The position numbers and the translations under genes are program-made. DNA of 12,690 nucleotides. Source: Chromatiaceae bacterium. Its GTDB lineage: Bacteria; Pseudomonadota; Gammaproteobacteria; Chromatiales; Chromatiaceae. The stretch's first letter is position 1; each line of letters begins with the position of its first letter. The stretch lies in contig DTXR01000423.1 of the NCBI GenBank assembly GCA_012962365.1, forward strand, positions 1 through 12,690. The letters run 5' to 3'. Positions 1 to 5,828 of this stretch are shown here, one piece after another. The notes below the pieces were generated by a model that saw nothing but the letters and a program-made list of their open reading frames with translations, was not told the origin of the DNA and did not search any database.

Positions 1-17
1 GAAAGACTCGATTATCG

Positions 18-79
18 GTCATTCCGGCGCAGGCCGGAATCCACGGTGGGCAATGGATCCCGGCCTACACCAGGATGAC
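18..79. repeat. Palindromic dispersed-type repeat element
   Basis: Two 26-base arms (18-43 and 54-79) are inverted copies of each other, matching at 21 of 26 positions, around a 10-base spacer. The outer ends are GTCAT and ATGAC, and each arm carries a GGCCGG(A/G)ATCCA core. The left arm can also fold on itself, since TTCCGGC pairs roughly with GGCCGGAA. From general knowledge, intergenic repeats of the type GTCATTCCGGC...GGCCGGAATCCA occur in many copies in proteobacterial genomes as REP- or MITE-like elements. Only one copy is visible here, so dispersal is inferred. It sits upstream of the beta-helix gene and encodes nothing convincing. Confidence 0.75.
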
Positions 80-200
80 ATGCCAGCGAGCAGATGGCTG
101 GATTTTGTAACGAATCGCCAAAAAGAAAACACCCGTCCCAGAACTGAATTACAAAAACCGGAGACTATGTCATCAGTATTTCAGAACACTGGCACCAGAC

Positions 201-1697
201 ATGAAAATGAAACGACTGCATTTTATCCGATTGGGCATCTGCCTGTTGCTTTTGGGTGGATCGTTGCTTGTCTATGCGGGAGCGGCGATGGGCGCCACCT
301 GCGAGCCACTCCCTCCGGCAAACGGCAACATCGTGAATGTAGACAGCGTTTCCAGCCTGCGAGCCGCGGTAAACAATGCATTGGCTGGTGATGACATTTT
401 GATCGCAGATGGCGTCTATAATCTCAATGGCGTCTATCTGCGCATCGATGTTCCGAATATCACGTTGCGCTCGGCCAGCGGAAACCGCAATGCCGTCATA
501 CTGGATGGCAACTACCAGACCACGGAGATCATCCAGATCGCCGCATCGAACATAACCATCGCGGATATCACCTTGCGAGAGGCGTACTATCACCCGATTC
601 ATGTTATGTCGAGCGATACGGCCGATACCAGGAACACACTCATCTACAATGTACGGATCATCGACCCCGGCGAGCAGGCCATCAAGATCAATCCCACCGG
701 CGCCGGATTTTATCCGGATGAAGGCACCATTGCGTGCTCACATATCGAGTTGACCAATGCCGGCAGGCCACACATCCGTAACAACTGCTATACCGGCGGT
801 ATCGACGCACACCAGGCGGAGGATTGGGTTATCCGCGACAACAGAATTGAAGGATTCTGGTGCGAAAGCGGCCTCTCGGAACACGGTATTCACCTGTGGC
901 GCGGCAGCCGTGGCACCCTGGTCGAGCGCAATGTGCTGAACAACAATGCACGCGGCATCGGCTTCGGCCTGGTTACCAGCGGCAATGCCAGAACCTACCC
1001 TGATTCCCCCTGCCCGGCAGCCGGCGGTAGTTATGTCGATCACTACGACGGCATAGTTCGCAACAACTTTGTTTTCGCCAACGAAGCGGCGCTTTTCGCT
1101 TCGAATGACGGCTTCGACTGCGGTATCTGCATATGGCAGGCATGTGGCGCGAAGGTACTGAACAACACCGTTGCATCCACGGCGGCACCGCTTTCATCCA
1201 TCGAATGGCGTTTCGACAATACCAGTGTCGATATTCGCAATAACATCGTCAGCCACAACCTTCGGCACAGAGGCGGCAGTGCTAACCTGGAAAACAATAT
1301 CGAACAGGCGCCACTGGCGATGTTTGCCGATGGCAGTAACGGCGACCTGCACCTGATCCCGTCCGCCACGATCGCCATCGATCAGGCATCCGTGCTGGCG
1401 GATGTCGCCGATGATATCGACGGCGAGCTTCGTTCCGCTGCGACACCACCGGACATCGGCGCAGACGAGCATTCACCTTTTGATTGTTCCGGGGATTCAG
1501 TGGGCATTTCAACCCACACTTTCGGGACGAACACCAAAACCACCTGTATTGCGCAGACCTCGATCACCATCGGCCCGAATGTAACGGCAAAAACGAACGC
1601 GGAAGTGACATTGATCTCTCCCCTCGTTCGCTTCGGATCACAGGTGCACATCGAGCCAGGAGCGGTATTGCAGATAACACAGCCGTCCTCTCGCTAA
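201..1697 (+). CDS. Secreted right-handed parallel beta-helix protein
   Basis: This is a 498-residue protein. A hydrophobic stretch at residues 9-30 after a basic start (MKMKRLHFIR) ends near GAAMGA and looks like a Sec signal peptide, with probable cleavage around residue 31. There is no lipobox before Cys34. Residues about 45-425 are a chain of short beta-helix coils rich in N-x-I/V turns, such as SNITIADITLREA (116-128), EDWVIRDNRIEG (207-218) and TLVERNVLNNNARGIG (239-254). The first coils (DDILIADGVYNL) resemble the start of pectate lyase or chondroitinase-B-like folds. The helix ends in PPDIGADEHSPF (416-427), a closing motif common in this family. A final module of about 70 residues (428-498) has two cysteines and IGPNVTAKTNAEVTL. 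The family suggests a polysaccharide lyase or carbohydrate-binding surface protein, but I see no catalytic signature that fixes a substrate. The Shine-Dalgarno is weak. A second ATG lies two codons later (207). Confidence 0.85.
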   Translation: MKMKRLHFIRLGICLLLLGGSLLVYAGAAMGATCEPLPPANGNIVNVDSVSSLRAAVNNALAGDDILIADGVYNLNGVYLRIDVPNITLRSASGNRNAVILDGNYQTTEIIQIAASNITIADITLREAYYHPIHVMSSDTADTRNTLIYNVRIIDPGEQAIKINPTGAGFYPDEGTIACSHIELTNAGRPHIRNNCYTGGIDAHQAEDWVIRDNRIEGFWCESGLSEHGIHLWRGSRGTLVERNVLNNNARGIGFGLVTSGNARTYPDSPCPAAGGSYVDHYDGIVRNNFVFANEAALFASNDGFDCGICIWQACGAKVLNNTVASTAAPLSSIEWRFDNTSVDIRNNIVSHNLRHRGGSANLENNIEQAPLAMFADGSNGDLHLIPSATIAIDQASVLADVADDIDGELRSAATPPDIGADEHSPFDCSGDSVGISTHTFGTNTKTTCIAQTSITIGPNVTAKTNAEVTLISPLVRFGSQVHIEPGAVLQITQPSSR

Positions 1698-1764
1698 GCA
1701 GGACAACCCCATCAAGAACGGCGGGGAGCATTTGAGATATTCCGTACCAACTGCCATGGCGTCA

Positions 1765-1778
1765 ACGCCCATGGGCGT
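1765..1778. repeat. Perfect 14-bp palindrome in an intergenic gap
   Basis: ACGCCCATGGGCGT is its own reverse complement. It lies in the 263-base gap between the beta-helix gene and the small membrane-protein gene. A shorter palindrome, GCCATGGC, sits just before it at 1753-1760. No T-run follows, so it is not a canonical terminator. A dimeric regulator site or simple chance are both possible. I see nothing else in this gap. Confidence 0.4.
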
Positions 1779-1960
1779 GGGTCACTGGACTGCCTTAAAA
1801 CAGACAGGAGGTCTCTGCGCTGCAGTTCTTCGCAACACTCCAGACCCTCTGCTTGCGTACGCAGGTGAAATTCATCCCGGAACCGGCTGAACAAAAGGTT
1901 GCAACCTTACCTTGTTCCGGCAATCATTGTGCCCACCAATTTTCAAGAAAAACCACGGCC

Positions 1961-2422
1961 ATGACACGAGAAGCTCCACCATCCGCAACCAGTACATCCT
2001 TCAACCGGAAACAACAGCTTTACGCCCGTTACCTAAGCGCCGTACTGATGGATCTGACGATTCTGAACCTGTTCGACGAATACTGGGATGCCGTGGTCAT
2101 CGATTCCTTCAGCATCTCTTTGCTGGCCGCAATCTTGCTTCAGGTCATGCTCAAGATTTCCATCGCCATCGAACACCATGTGGATGCTGCCGTCCAATCC
2201 AGAGCAGGCAGGCACAGCGGAAAAGCGCGGCTGTTTTCCGCTTGGGCTGTCCTGTTCATTTCCAAACTGGTTATCCTGGGAGCGTTGGGCCTTGTTTTTG
2301 GAGATGAGGTTCAGTTTATTGGTATCCACCATGGTCTCATTCCTTTTATGGTGGTGGTCATCGTCATGCTGGCTGCGGAGGAATTGATGCGGCGTATCTA
2401 TTACGCATTGGCATCGTCATAG
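1961..2422 (+). CDS. Small three-helix inner-membrane protein, function unknown
   Basis: This protein has 153 residues from the ATG at 1961. The frame stays open upstream to 1853, but the extra N-terminal residues are low in quality and unlike a membrane protein, so I prefer the internal ATG. Three hydrophobic segments are visible at about 50-70 (SFSISLLAAILLQVMLKISI), 91-113 (LFSAWAVLFISKLVILGALG) and 125-148. Before the first is a polar stretch with YLSAVLMDLTILNLFDEYWD. Charged residues lie within or beside the helices (K65, K102, EE 140-141, RR 144-145). I recall similar small uncharacterised membrane proteins in Gammaproteobacteria but know no function for them. The next gene, also a membrane protein, starts 77 bases downstream on the same strand, so co-transcription is possible. 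Confidence 0.75.
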   Translation: MTREAPPSATSTSFNRKQQLYARYLSAVLMDLTILNLFDEYWDAVVIDSFSISLLAAILLQVMLKISIAIEHHVDAAVQSRAGRHSGKARLFSAWAVLFISKLVILGALGLVFGDEVQFIGIHHGLIPFMVVVIVMLAAEELMRRIYYALASS

Positions 2423-2499
2423 GGAGCGGCACCATACACCAACTTTCCCGCTGGTGCCCCGTAACCGCAATCACATTAATTCCCAACTGGTACTGGAAA

Positions 2500-3096
2500 G
2501 TGAATTGGACAGATATCGCTTCGGCAGCCACTACGCTGTTTCTCGTTATGGATCCTCTGGGCAATGTGCCTGTTTTCAACGCGGTACTCGCCGGGTTCGA
2601 CCCCGCTCGCCGTACGGCGGTCATGGCGAGAGAACTGCTGCTCGCCCTGTTGATACTCTTCGGGTTTCTGTTGGCGGGAAATGCCATCATGAGTTTCCTT
2701 GGATTGAGCCAGTCATCCCTGAGTATCGCTGGCGGCATCCTGCTGTTCATCATTTCCCTGCGCATGATCTTTCCCCCTGCCTACAAGGATTACCAGGCAG
2801 AAGACGAGGAACCGTTCCTGGTACCCCTGGCCGTCCCCCTGATAGCAGGACCCTCAACTATCGCCCTCCTGTTGTTGCTCAGCTCCAGGCAACCGGATCG
2901 TCTGGATGAATGGAGCATCGCCCTGTTTCTTGCCTGGCTGGGCACCACGCTGCTACTGATTGCCTCGCCCTTTCTGTTGCGTATCCTTGGCCCCCAGGGT
3001 TCCCGGGCAATGGAGCGGTTGATGGGCATGATCCTGGTTATCCTCGCCACGCAGATGCTCTTGAACGGTATTCGTGATTTTGTACAGAGCCTTTGA
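2500..3096 (+). CDS. yhgN: MarC-family (UPF0056) inner-membrane protein, YhgN-like
   Basis: This 198-residue protein begins with GTG and is about the length of E. coli YhgN. It is nearly all hydrophobic, with about six membrane segments. Family motifs seen are VMDPLGNVPVF (16-26), the loop EEPFLVPLAVPLIAGPSTIA (103-122), and the C-terminal ERLMGMILVILATQ (172-185) ending in NGIRDF. The two halves each carry the conserved proline/glycine re-entrant-type element. MarC was once linked to multiple antibiotic resistance, but that role was withdrawn, and the substrate of YhgN/MarC proteins remains unsettled. The GTG at 2500 matches the usual family N-terminus (MNxxDIxSAA), although the Shine-Dalgarno is poor (GGAAA ends right at the start codon). 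The symbol follows family resemblance rather than synteny. Confidence 0.9.
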   Translation: MNWTDIASAATTLFLVMDPLGNVPVFNAVLAGFDPARRTAVMARELLLALLILFGFLLAGNAIMSFLGLSQSSLSIAGGILLFIISLRMIFPPAYKDYQAEDEEPFLVPLAVPLIAGPSTIALLLLLSSRQPDRLDEWSIALFLAWLGTTLLLIASPFLLRILGPQGSRAMERLMGMILVILATQMLLNGIRDFVQSL

Positions 3097-3204
3097 TCAG
3101 AACCCGCACTGGTAAAGCAGGCCAATCAATGGCCTTCAATATTGGAAATAGGCGGCCACACCACAACGAGCATGGAGGCAGGAGTAACTCTGTTTTCCTG
3201 AACA

Positions 3205-3238
3205 ATGAAATGCCTGAAACCAGACCCCGGCATTTCAT
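3205..3238. repeat. Perfect 10-bp inverted repeat before the dodecin gene
   Basis: ATGAAATGCC (3205-3214) and GGCATTTCAT (3229-3238) are exact reverse complements around a 14-base loop. The repeat lies between the yhgN-like stop (3096) and the dodecin start (3310), just upstream of a possible extended -10. There is no T-tract, so it could be a weak transcript end for the upstream genes or an operator for dodecin. A smaller stem, AGGCC/GGCCT, lies at 3119-3135. Confidence 0.5.
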
Positions 3239-3250
3239 CTGAAGAAAAGC

Positions 3251-3259
3251 TGCTACACT
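3251..3259 (+). promoter_or_regulatory. Possible extended -10 promoter for dodecin
   Basis: TGCTACACT fits an extended -10 (TGn followed by TACACT) and lies 51 bases before the dodecin ATG. No good -35 hexamer is found at 15-18 bases upstream. That space is taken by the right arm of the 3205-3238 inverted repeat, which could place an operator over the promoter. This is pattern-based only. Confidence 0.3.
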
Positions 3260-3309
3260 CGTAAGCGCTCATCCGGGCAACTCAAACTTTTCAGACAAGG
3301 GAGACAGCC

Positions 3310-3510
3310 ATGTCAGTAGCAAAAATCACGGAAATTACCGCAACTTCAAAAAAGAGCTTCGACGCTGCCGTACAGAACGGCATCAAGCGCGCCAGCAAGA
3401 CGCTGAAGAACATCACCAGCGCATGGATAGCTGATCAAAGCGTATCTGTAAAAAACGGCAAGATCGTCCGCTATGAAGTACGCATGAAAATTACATTCAT
3501 CCTCAAGTAG
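3310..3510 (+). CDS. Dodecin (flavin-binding dodecamer subunit)
   Basis: This 66-residue protein has the normal dodecin length. It shows the family pattern: a first strand KITEITATS (5-13), a helix with SFDAAVQNGIKRASKTLKNI (16-35), Trp39 at the site of the flavin-stacking tryptophan, then SVSVKNGKIVRYEVRMKITF (44-63) forming the last two strands. Dodecins assemble as hollow 12-mers in the cytoplasm that bind and store or shield flavins. The usual (R/Q)V after the YxV strand is EV here, so flavin preference cannot be read from it. The start has a strong Shine-Dalgarno (AAGGGAGA, 3297-3304). Inverted repeats lie on both sides, suggesting a single-gene transcript. The damaged SpoIIAA-like gene follows on the same strand. 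Confidence 0.93.
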   Translation: MSVAKITEITATSKKSFDAAVQNGIKRASKTLKNITSAWIADQSVSVKNGKIVRYEVRMKITFILK

Positions 3511-3519
3511 CTGTTAGCG

Positions 3520-3556
3520 TGCTTTCCCCGGCAAACACTATCGACGGGAGAAAGCA
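3520..3556 (+). terminator. Hairpin after dodecin, possible terminator
   Basis: TGCTTTC (3520-3526) pairs exactly with GAAAGCA (3550-3556). The stem continues as CCC/GGG past a one-base bulge, closing a loop of about 16 bases. It starts 10 bases after the dodecin stop. There is no U-tract after the stem, so intrinsic termination would be weak. It could instead protect the 3' end of the message. Confidence 0.35.
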
Positions 3557-3601
3557 GCTCTACACCAGGCTCATACCGGCTTTATCACACAGACAATTCA
3601 C

Positions 3602-3966
3602 ATGTTGAAAGTAGCATTGGAAAAAGATTCGGATATCGCCACTCTCAAACCAGAAAGGCCGTTATCCAAAAGTGGCTTCGATATTGCCACAGGCATTATC
3701 GATCCTTGCCTGGAAGAACACGGAGAACTCAGGGGGCTGATCATCGACTCGAAGAGTATTCCCGGATAGGAATCCTCCGGCACTGTCTTGAGTCATCTGA
3801 AATTCGTCAAGAACCATCACCGGAAACTGTCCTGCATCGCACTGGTTACCGATTCAGGAATTGGTAACCTGGCTGAAAAACTTACCGCTCATTTTGTTTC
3901 GGCCGAAGTAAAGCAATTTCCCCATGAGCAGTATCAGCAAGCCAGAAACTGGGTGGGGACAGTTGA
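3602..3966 (+). pseudogene. SpoIIAA-like (STAS-fold) protein gene, broken
   Basis: Reading from the ATG at 3602 gives MLKVALEKDSDIATLKPE... up to RGLIIDSKSIPG, then TAG at 3767-3769. The same frame continues as ESSGTVLSHLKFVKNHHRK, IALVTDSGIGNLAEKL and HFVSAEVKQFPHEQY..QARNWV. Together these match the SpoIIAA-like family (PF11964 type), a STAS-fold domain of about 120 residues. In that family the position of the stop is normally Trp in an FPGW motif, so the simplest lesion is TGG to TAG at codon 56. A second problem is that the frame misses a stop after NWVG and runs on to 4132 through unrelated residues into the antisense hemerythrin gene. One extra G in the GGGG run at 3955-3958 would give W-V-G-D-S and TGA at 3964-3966. 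Two lesions suggest a decaying gene. Sequencing error or amber readthrough are alternatives. The molecular role of intact members is not well defined. Confidence 0.85.
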
Positions 3967-3985
3967 GTTCGGTACGAATCCTGCG

Positions 3986-4024
3986 CGGATTCAACTTGCC
4001 AATGCAACCTGCAGATTGAATCCG
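3986..4024. terminator. Inverted repeat between convergent genes, possible terminator
   Basis: CGGATTCAA (3986-3994) and TTGAATCCG (4016-4024) are perfect 9-base inverted copies around a 21-base loop. On the plus strand AACATTTTG follows, a weak T-stretch. The repeat lies between the broken SpoIIAA-like gene and the convergent hemerythrin-like gene. It may mark transcript ends for one or both. Confidence 0.35.
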
Positions 4025-4035
4025 AACATTTTGAT

Positions 4036-4051
4036 CCGCAATCTGCTGCGG
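4036..4051. terminator. Short hairpin near the 3' end of the hemerythrin-like gene
   Basis: CCGCA (4036-4040) and TGCGG (4047-4051) form a perfect 5-base stem around a 6-base loop. It lies just past the minus-strand gene's stop codon (4073-4075). There is no clear U-tract on either strand. It could contribute to termination of the minus-strand transcript. Confidence 0.25.
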
Positions 4052-4072
4052 CCAGAGTCGATCAGAGATTCC

Positions 4073-4486
4073 CTAGGTCTTGCCGGCAATAGGATAAAAC
4101 TTGCTTTCTTCCATGCGGATACGTTCCTGTAAAATACGGAAAACATCTTTTGTTTCTTTCACGAAAGCCTCGCACTCTTCCGGTTTCGAACCTGAATGGC
4201 AAGCGTATTGCAGGTATTCGGAAAACACTCTTTTCAATTCATGACTTCCGCTAAGGAAATTTCTGGCGGTGCGCTGAACTTCTGGGTCCTGATGTATGAG
4301 CAAATCCTTGTACAAGGTGTCGTCTTCAAGTATGAGATGCTCACTCACCATTTCCAACAACTCTGAGAAAAGACTCTCGAAAGAACGACTTTTTCTTGCT
4401 CTTTCATCCTCTACCAGAAGAGAAAGAACATGGATAAGATCACAGATTTCCTCATGCTGTTTTTTCAGTGTTTCCAGTGGAATCAT
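4073..4486 (-). CDS. Hemerythrin-like HHE cation-binding domain protein
   Basis: This 137-residue protein is almost entirely helical. The metal-ligand pattern of the HHE family is visible: His11 in LKKQHEEI, His50 with Glu54 in SEHLILEDDTLY, His82 in GSHELKRVF, and EE 126-127 in RMEESKFYP near the C-terminus. Hemerythrin-like proteins hold a di-iron site and bind oxygen or take part in iron, nitric oxide or redox sensing; which applies here is not shown. The last ligand region has E rather than H, as in many bacterial HHE domains. There is no signal peptide or extra domain, so it is probably cytosolic. The start has a strong Shine-Dalgarno (AAGGAGGAGA on the minus strand, 4491-4500). Its 250-base upstream gap holds no other gene I can support. 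Confidence 0.85.
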   Translation of the reverse strand: MIPLETLKKQHEEICDLIHVLSLLVEDERARKSRSFESLFSELLEMVSEHLILEDDTLYKDLLIHQDPEVQRTARNFLSGSHELKRVFSEYLQYACHSGSKPEECEAFVKETKDVFRILQERIRMEESKFYPIAGKT

Positions 4487-4692
4487 TTCCTCTCCTCCTT
4501 TATTGTTACTGCATTGCCAGCTTAAACCAATCGGCTACTCATTATCCAGTACCCGCAAGAACTTCTGATTTTTCCAAGAAGAAGCAATTTGCAGATTCAA
4601 ATGCTCAGGATCAGGGCACGAATCGCACGTAATACCAGGCTATCGCAACAATTTTCGACACAGACCCCACACATTTTGGCCGAAAAATACGA

Positions 4693-4707
4693 GTTCACGA
4701 CTTGAAC
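4693..4707 (-). terminator. Weak hairpin/T-run downstream of pcm
   Basis: On the minus strand GTTCA-AGTCG-TGAAC is a perfect 5-base stem with a 5-base loop, about 30 bases after the pcm stop. It is followed by TCGTATTTTT. The stem is short and AT-rich and the T-run is displaced by four to five bases, so this is only a weak candidate intrinsic terminator. The rest of 4487-4736 shows nothing I can name. Confidence 0.3.
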
Positions 4708-4736
4708 AGAGGTTCTCCGATGAGGATGTTCACCCA

Positions 4737-5408
4737 CTATTCACCAGGCTGGTCACTATCCACCAAGGGGACAAAGGCCACGCCCAGCACATTCTGCTTA
4801 TGAATATCCCCCTGAATGTCCTTTTCCACCAGAATCAGTTCCTGATAGCTGTAGGGCTCGCCCACGGGAATGACCAGTCTTTTTCCCGGTTTGAGCTGGT
4901 CCAGCAGCGCAGGCGGGATATGACTGGCTGCAGCTGTGACAATGATACCGTCGTACGGCGCATGCTCTGCCCAGCCTTCGTAACCATTGCCAATGCGAAC
5001 ATGAATATTGTCATACCCTAGATGCCGGAATACATCCTGTGCTTTCCTGCTCAGTTCCGGCACCAGTTCCACGCTGTACACCTGCTTCGCCAGTTGGGAC
5101 AGGGTAGCTGTCTGATAACCGGAACCTGTGCCTATCTCCAGTACCCTGTCGTCCGGTTGCAACGCCAACATGTCAGTCATGAGAGCCACGATATAAGGCT
5201 GGGAAATGGTTTGCCCATGACCGATGGGCAGCGGGCCGTTACAAAACGCGGCATGCTTCATGTCAGAAGGCACGAAGGCATCGCGAGGCACTTCGCGCAT
5301 CACCTCCATGACCCTTGGTGACAAGTGATCACGACCGGTCATTCGATGAGTGAGCAGCACTTCGCTTTCGATGTCATCGACCATCTGCTGCTGCTTGTTC
5401 CGACTCAT
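4737..5408 (-). CDS. pcm: Protein-L-isoaspartate O-methyltransferase
   Basis: This 223-residue protein matches the Pcm family along its length. Pcm uses S-adenosylmethionine to methylate isoaspartyl residues in aged proteins, starting their repair, and releases S-adenosylhomocysteine. Motifs seen are PRDAFVP (41-47), LPIGHGQTISQPYIVALM (60-77), motif I VLEIGTGSGYQTA (89-101) for cofactor binding, VYSVELVPEL (110-119), NGYEGWAEHAPYDGIIVTAA (141-160) and LVIPVG (178-183). The N-terminus is slightly longer than in E. coli Pcm. The ATG at 5408 overlaps the stop of the preceding ahcY remnant (ATGA). The Shine-Dalgarno GGAGGAAGGG (5411-5420) lies inside that remnant. The usual surE-pcm-nlpD-rpoS neighbours are absent. 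Confidence 0.97.
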   Translation of the reverse strand: MSRNKQQQMVDDIESEVLLTHRMTGRDHLSPRVMEVMREVPRDAFVPSDMKHAAFCNGPLPIGHGQTISQPYIVALMTDMLALQPDDRVLEIGTGSGYQTATLSQLAKQVYSVELVPELSRKAQDVFRHLGYDNIHVRIGNGYEGWAEHAPYDGIIVTAAASHIPPALLDQLKPGKRLVIPVGEPYSYQELILVEKDIQGDIHKQNVLGVAFVPLVDSDQPGE

Positions 5409-5533
5409 GTCCCTTCCTCCCAGGATGAAAGATGCTGGCTTCGCTTCGGAGTGTGTTCATTGATGTAGATACCACTGGCACTCAGTTTCAGTTTGGCCAC
5501 TTCCTTATCGATTTCACCTGGCACAGCATGCAT
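5405..5533 (-). pseudogene. ahcY: Truncated S-adenosylhomocysteinase C-terminus (ahcY remnant)
   Basis: The minus strand reads 42 codons from the ATG at 5533 to a TGA at 5407-5405: M-HAVPGEIDKEVAKLKLSAS, then GIYINEHT, then QHLSSWEEGT. From family knowledge, archaeal-type and Thermotoga-type AhcY end in VP.EID..VA.LKL..MG..ID.LT.EQ..YL.SWE.GT, lacking the long C-terminal tail of other bacterial and eukaryotic forms. An in-frame TAG (5539-5537) stands just before the match, and I find none of the other ~370 residues upstream in any frame. The remnant's TGA overlaps the pcm ATG. The codons for WEEG (TGG GAG GAA GGG) form the pcm Shine-Dalgarno, which may explain why this piece survived. AhcY removes the SAH that Pcm makes, so an ancestral ahcY-pcm operon is plausible. 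The identification is from memory of the family, not from a search. Confidence 0.72.
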
Positions 5534-5605
5534 CCGCTATTCCAATAAATATGCTCACACGTTGCCGGATGAACAATGAATGAGCTTGCCATGTAACACC
5601 CTCCC
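5488..5605 (-). other. Orphan Shine-Dalgarno and start codon with 34-codon frame
   Basis: On the minus strand GGGAGGG (5605-5599) lies six bases before an ATG (5592-5590). That frame encodes 34 residues (MASSFIVHPATCEHIYWNSG...) and stops at 5490-5488 inside the ahcY remnant, in a different frame. I do not recognise the peptide. It may be a leftover 5' end of a deleted gene, a leader peptide coupled to pcm, or chance. An AT-rich TATATA block at about 5706-5711 could hold a minus-strand promoter, but no convincing pair of hexamers is seen. The rest of 5540-5770 holds nothing else I can support. Confidence 0.25.
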
Positions 5606-5774
5606 GGTTTTCATTTTCACCGCTGATCCCGAATCAGAAAACCCGACATCCAGGAGCCGGAGAGGGATTTGTAATTTGCCAACCCTGCCAGAGAAAGACA
5701 GACGGTATATATTGAATTTCTTGAACATTTCACTTTTGTATGTAATCAGTTATCTGCTTTACTAAAGATATTGG

Positions 5775-5821
5775 GGCTCCAGCCGAAAAGTAAACAGGAA
5801 GTTCACTATTTACCTGGAGCC
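5775..5821 (+). promoter_or_regulatory. Hairpin predicted to mask the HDOD ribosome-binding site
   Basis: GGCTCCAG (5775-5782) is the exact reverse complement of CTGGAGCC (5814-5821), which contains the Shine-Dalgarno TGGAG of the gene starting at 5829. The stem extends inward: GTAAA (5790-5794) pairs with TTTAC (5809-5813), which directly adjoins the right arm. A 7-base bulge (5783-5789) lies on the left, and the loop is about 14 bases. That makes 13 paired bases, with the ribosome site inside the helix. It could be a translational switch, thermometer or repressor target. It matches no riboswitch class I know. Confidence 0.5.
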
Positions 5822-5828
5822 AGAAATC

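Noticed and set aside
165..602. Long minus-strand frame opposite the beta-helix gene
   Set aside because: It overlaps a protein with a signal peptide and family motifs, has no ribosome site or recognisable domain, and reads as an antisense shadow.
1853..1960. Upstream extension of the small membrane-protein gene to an earlier start
   Set aside because: The added 36 residues show no family character, and the ATG at 1961 gives the expected N-terminal length for such proteins.
3788..4132. Independent 114-residue gene starting at TTG 3788
   Set aside because: It is in the same frame as the broken SpoIIAA-like gene and is its C-terminal half. The last ~55 residues are readthrough past the lost stop.
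5510..5535. Sigma-54-like promoter (TGGCAC...GC) near the ahcY remnant
   Set aside because: The spacing between the GG and GC elements is 8 instead of 10 bases, and the region reads as AhcY coding sequence on the other strand.
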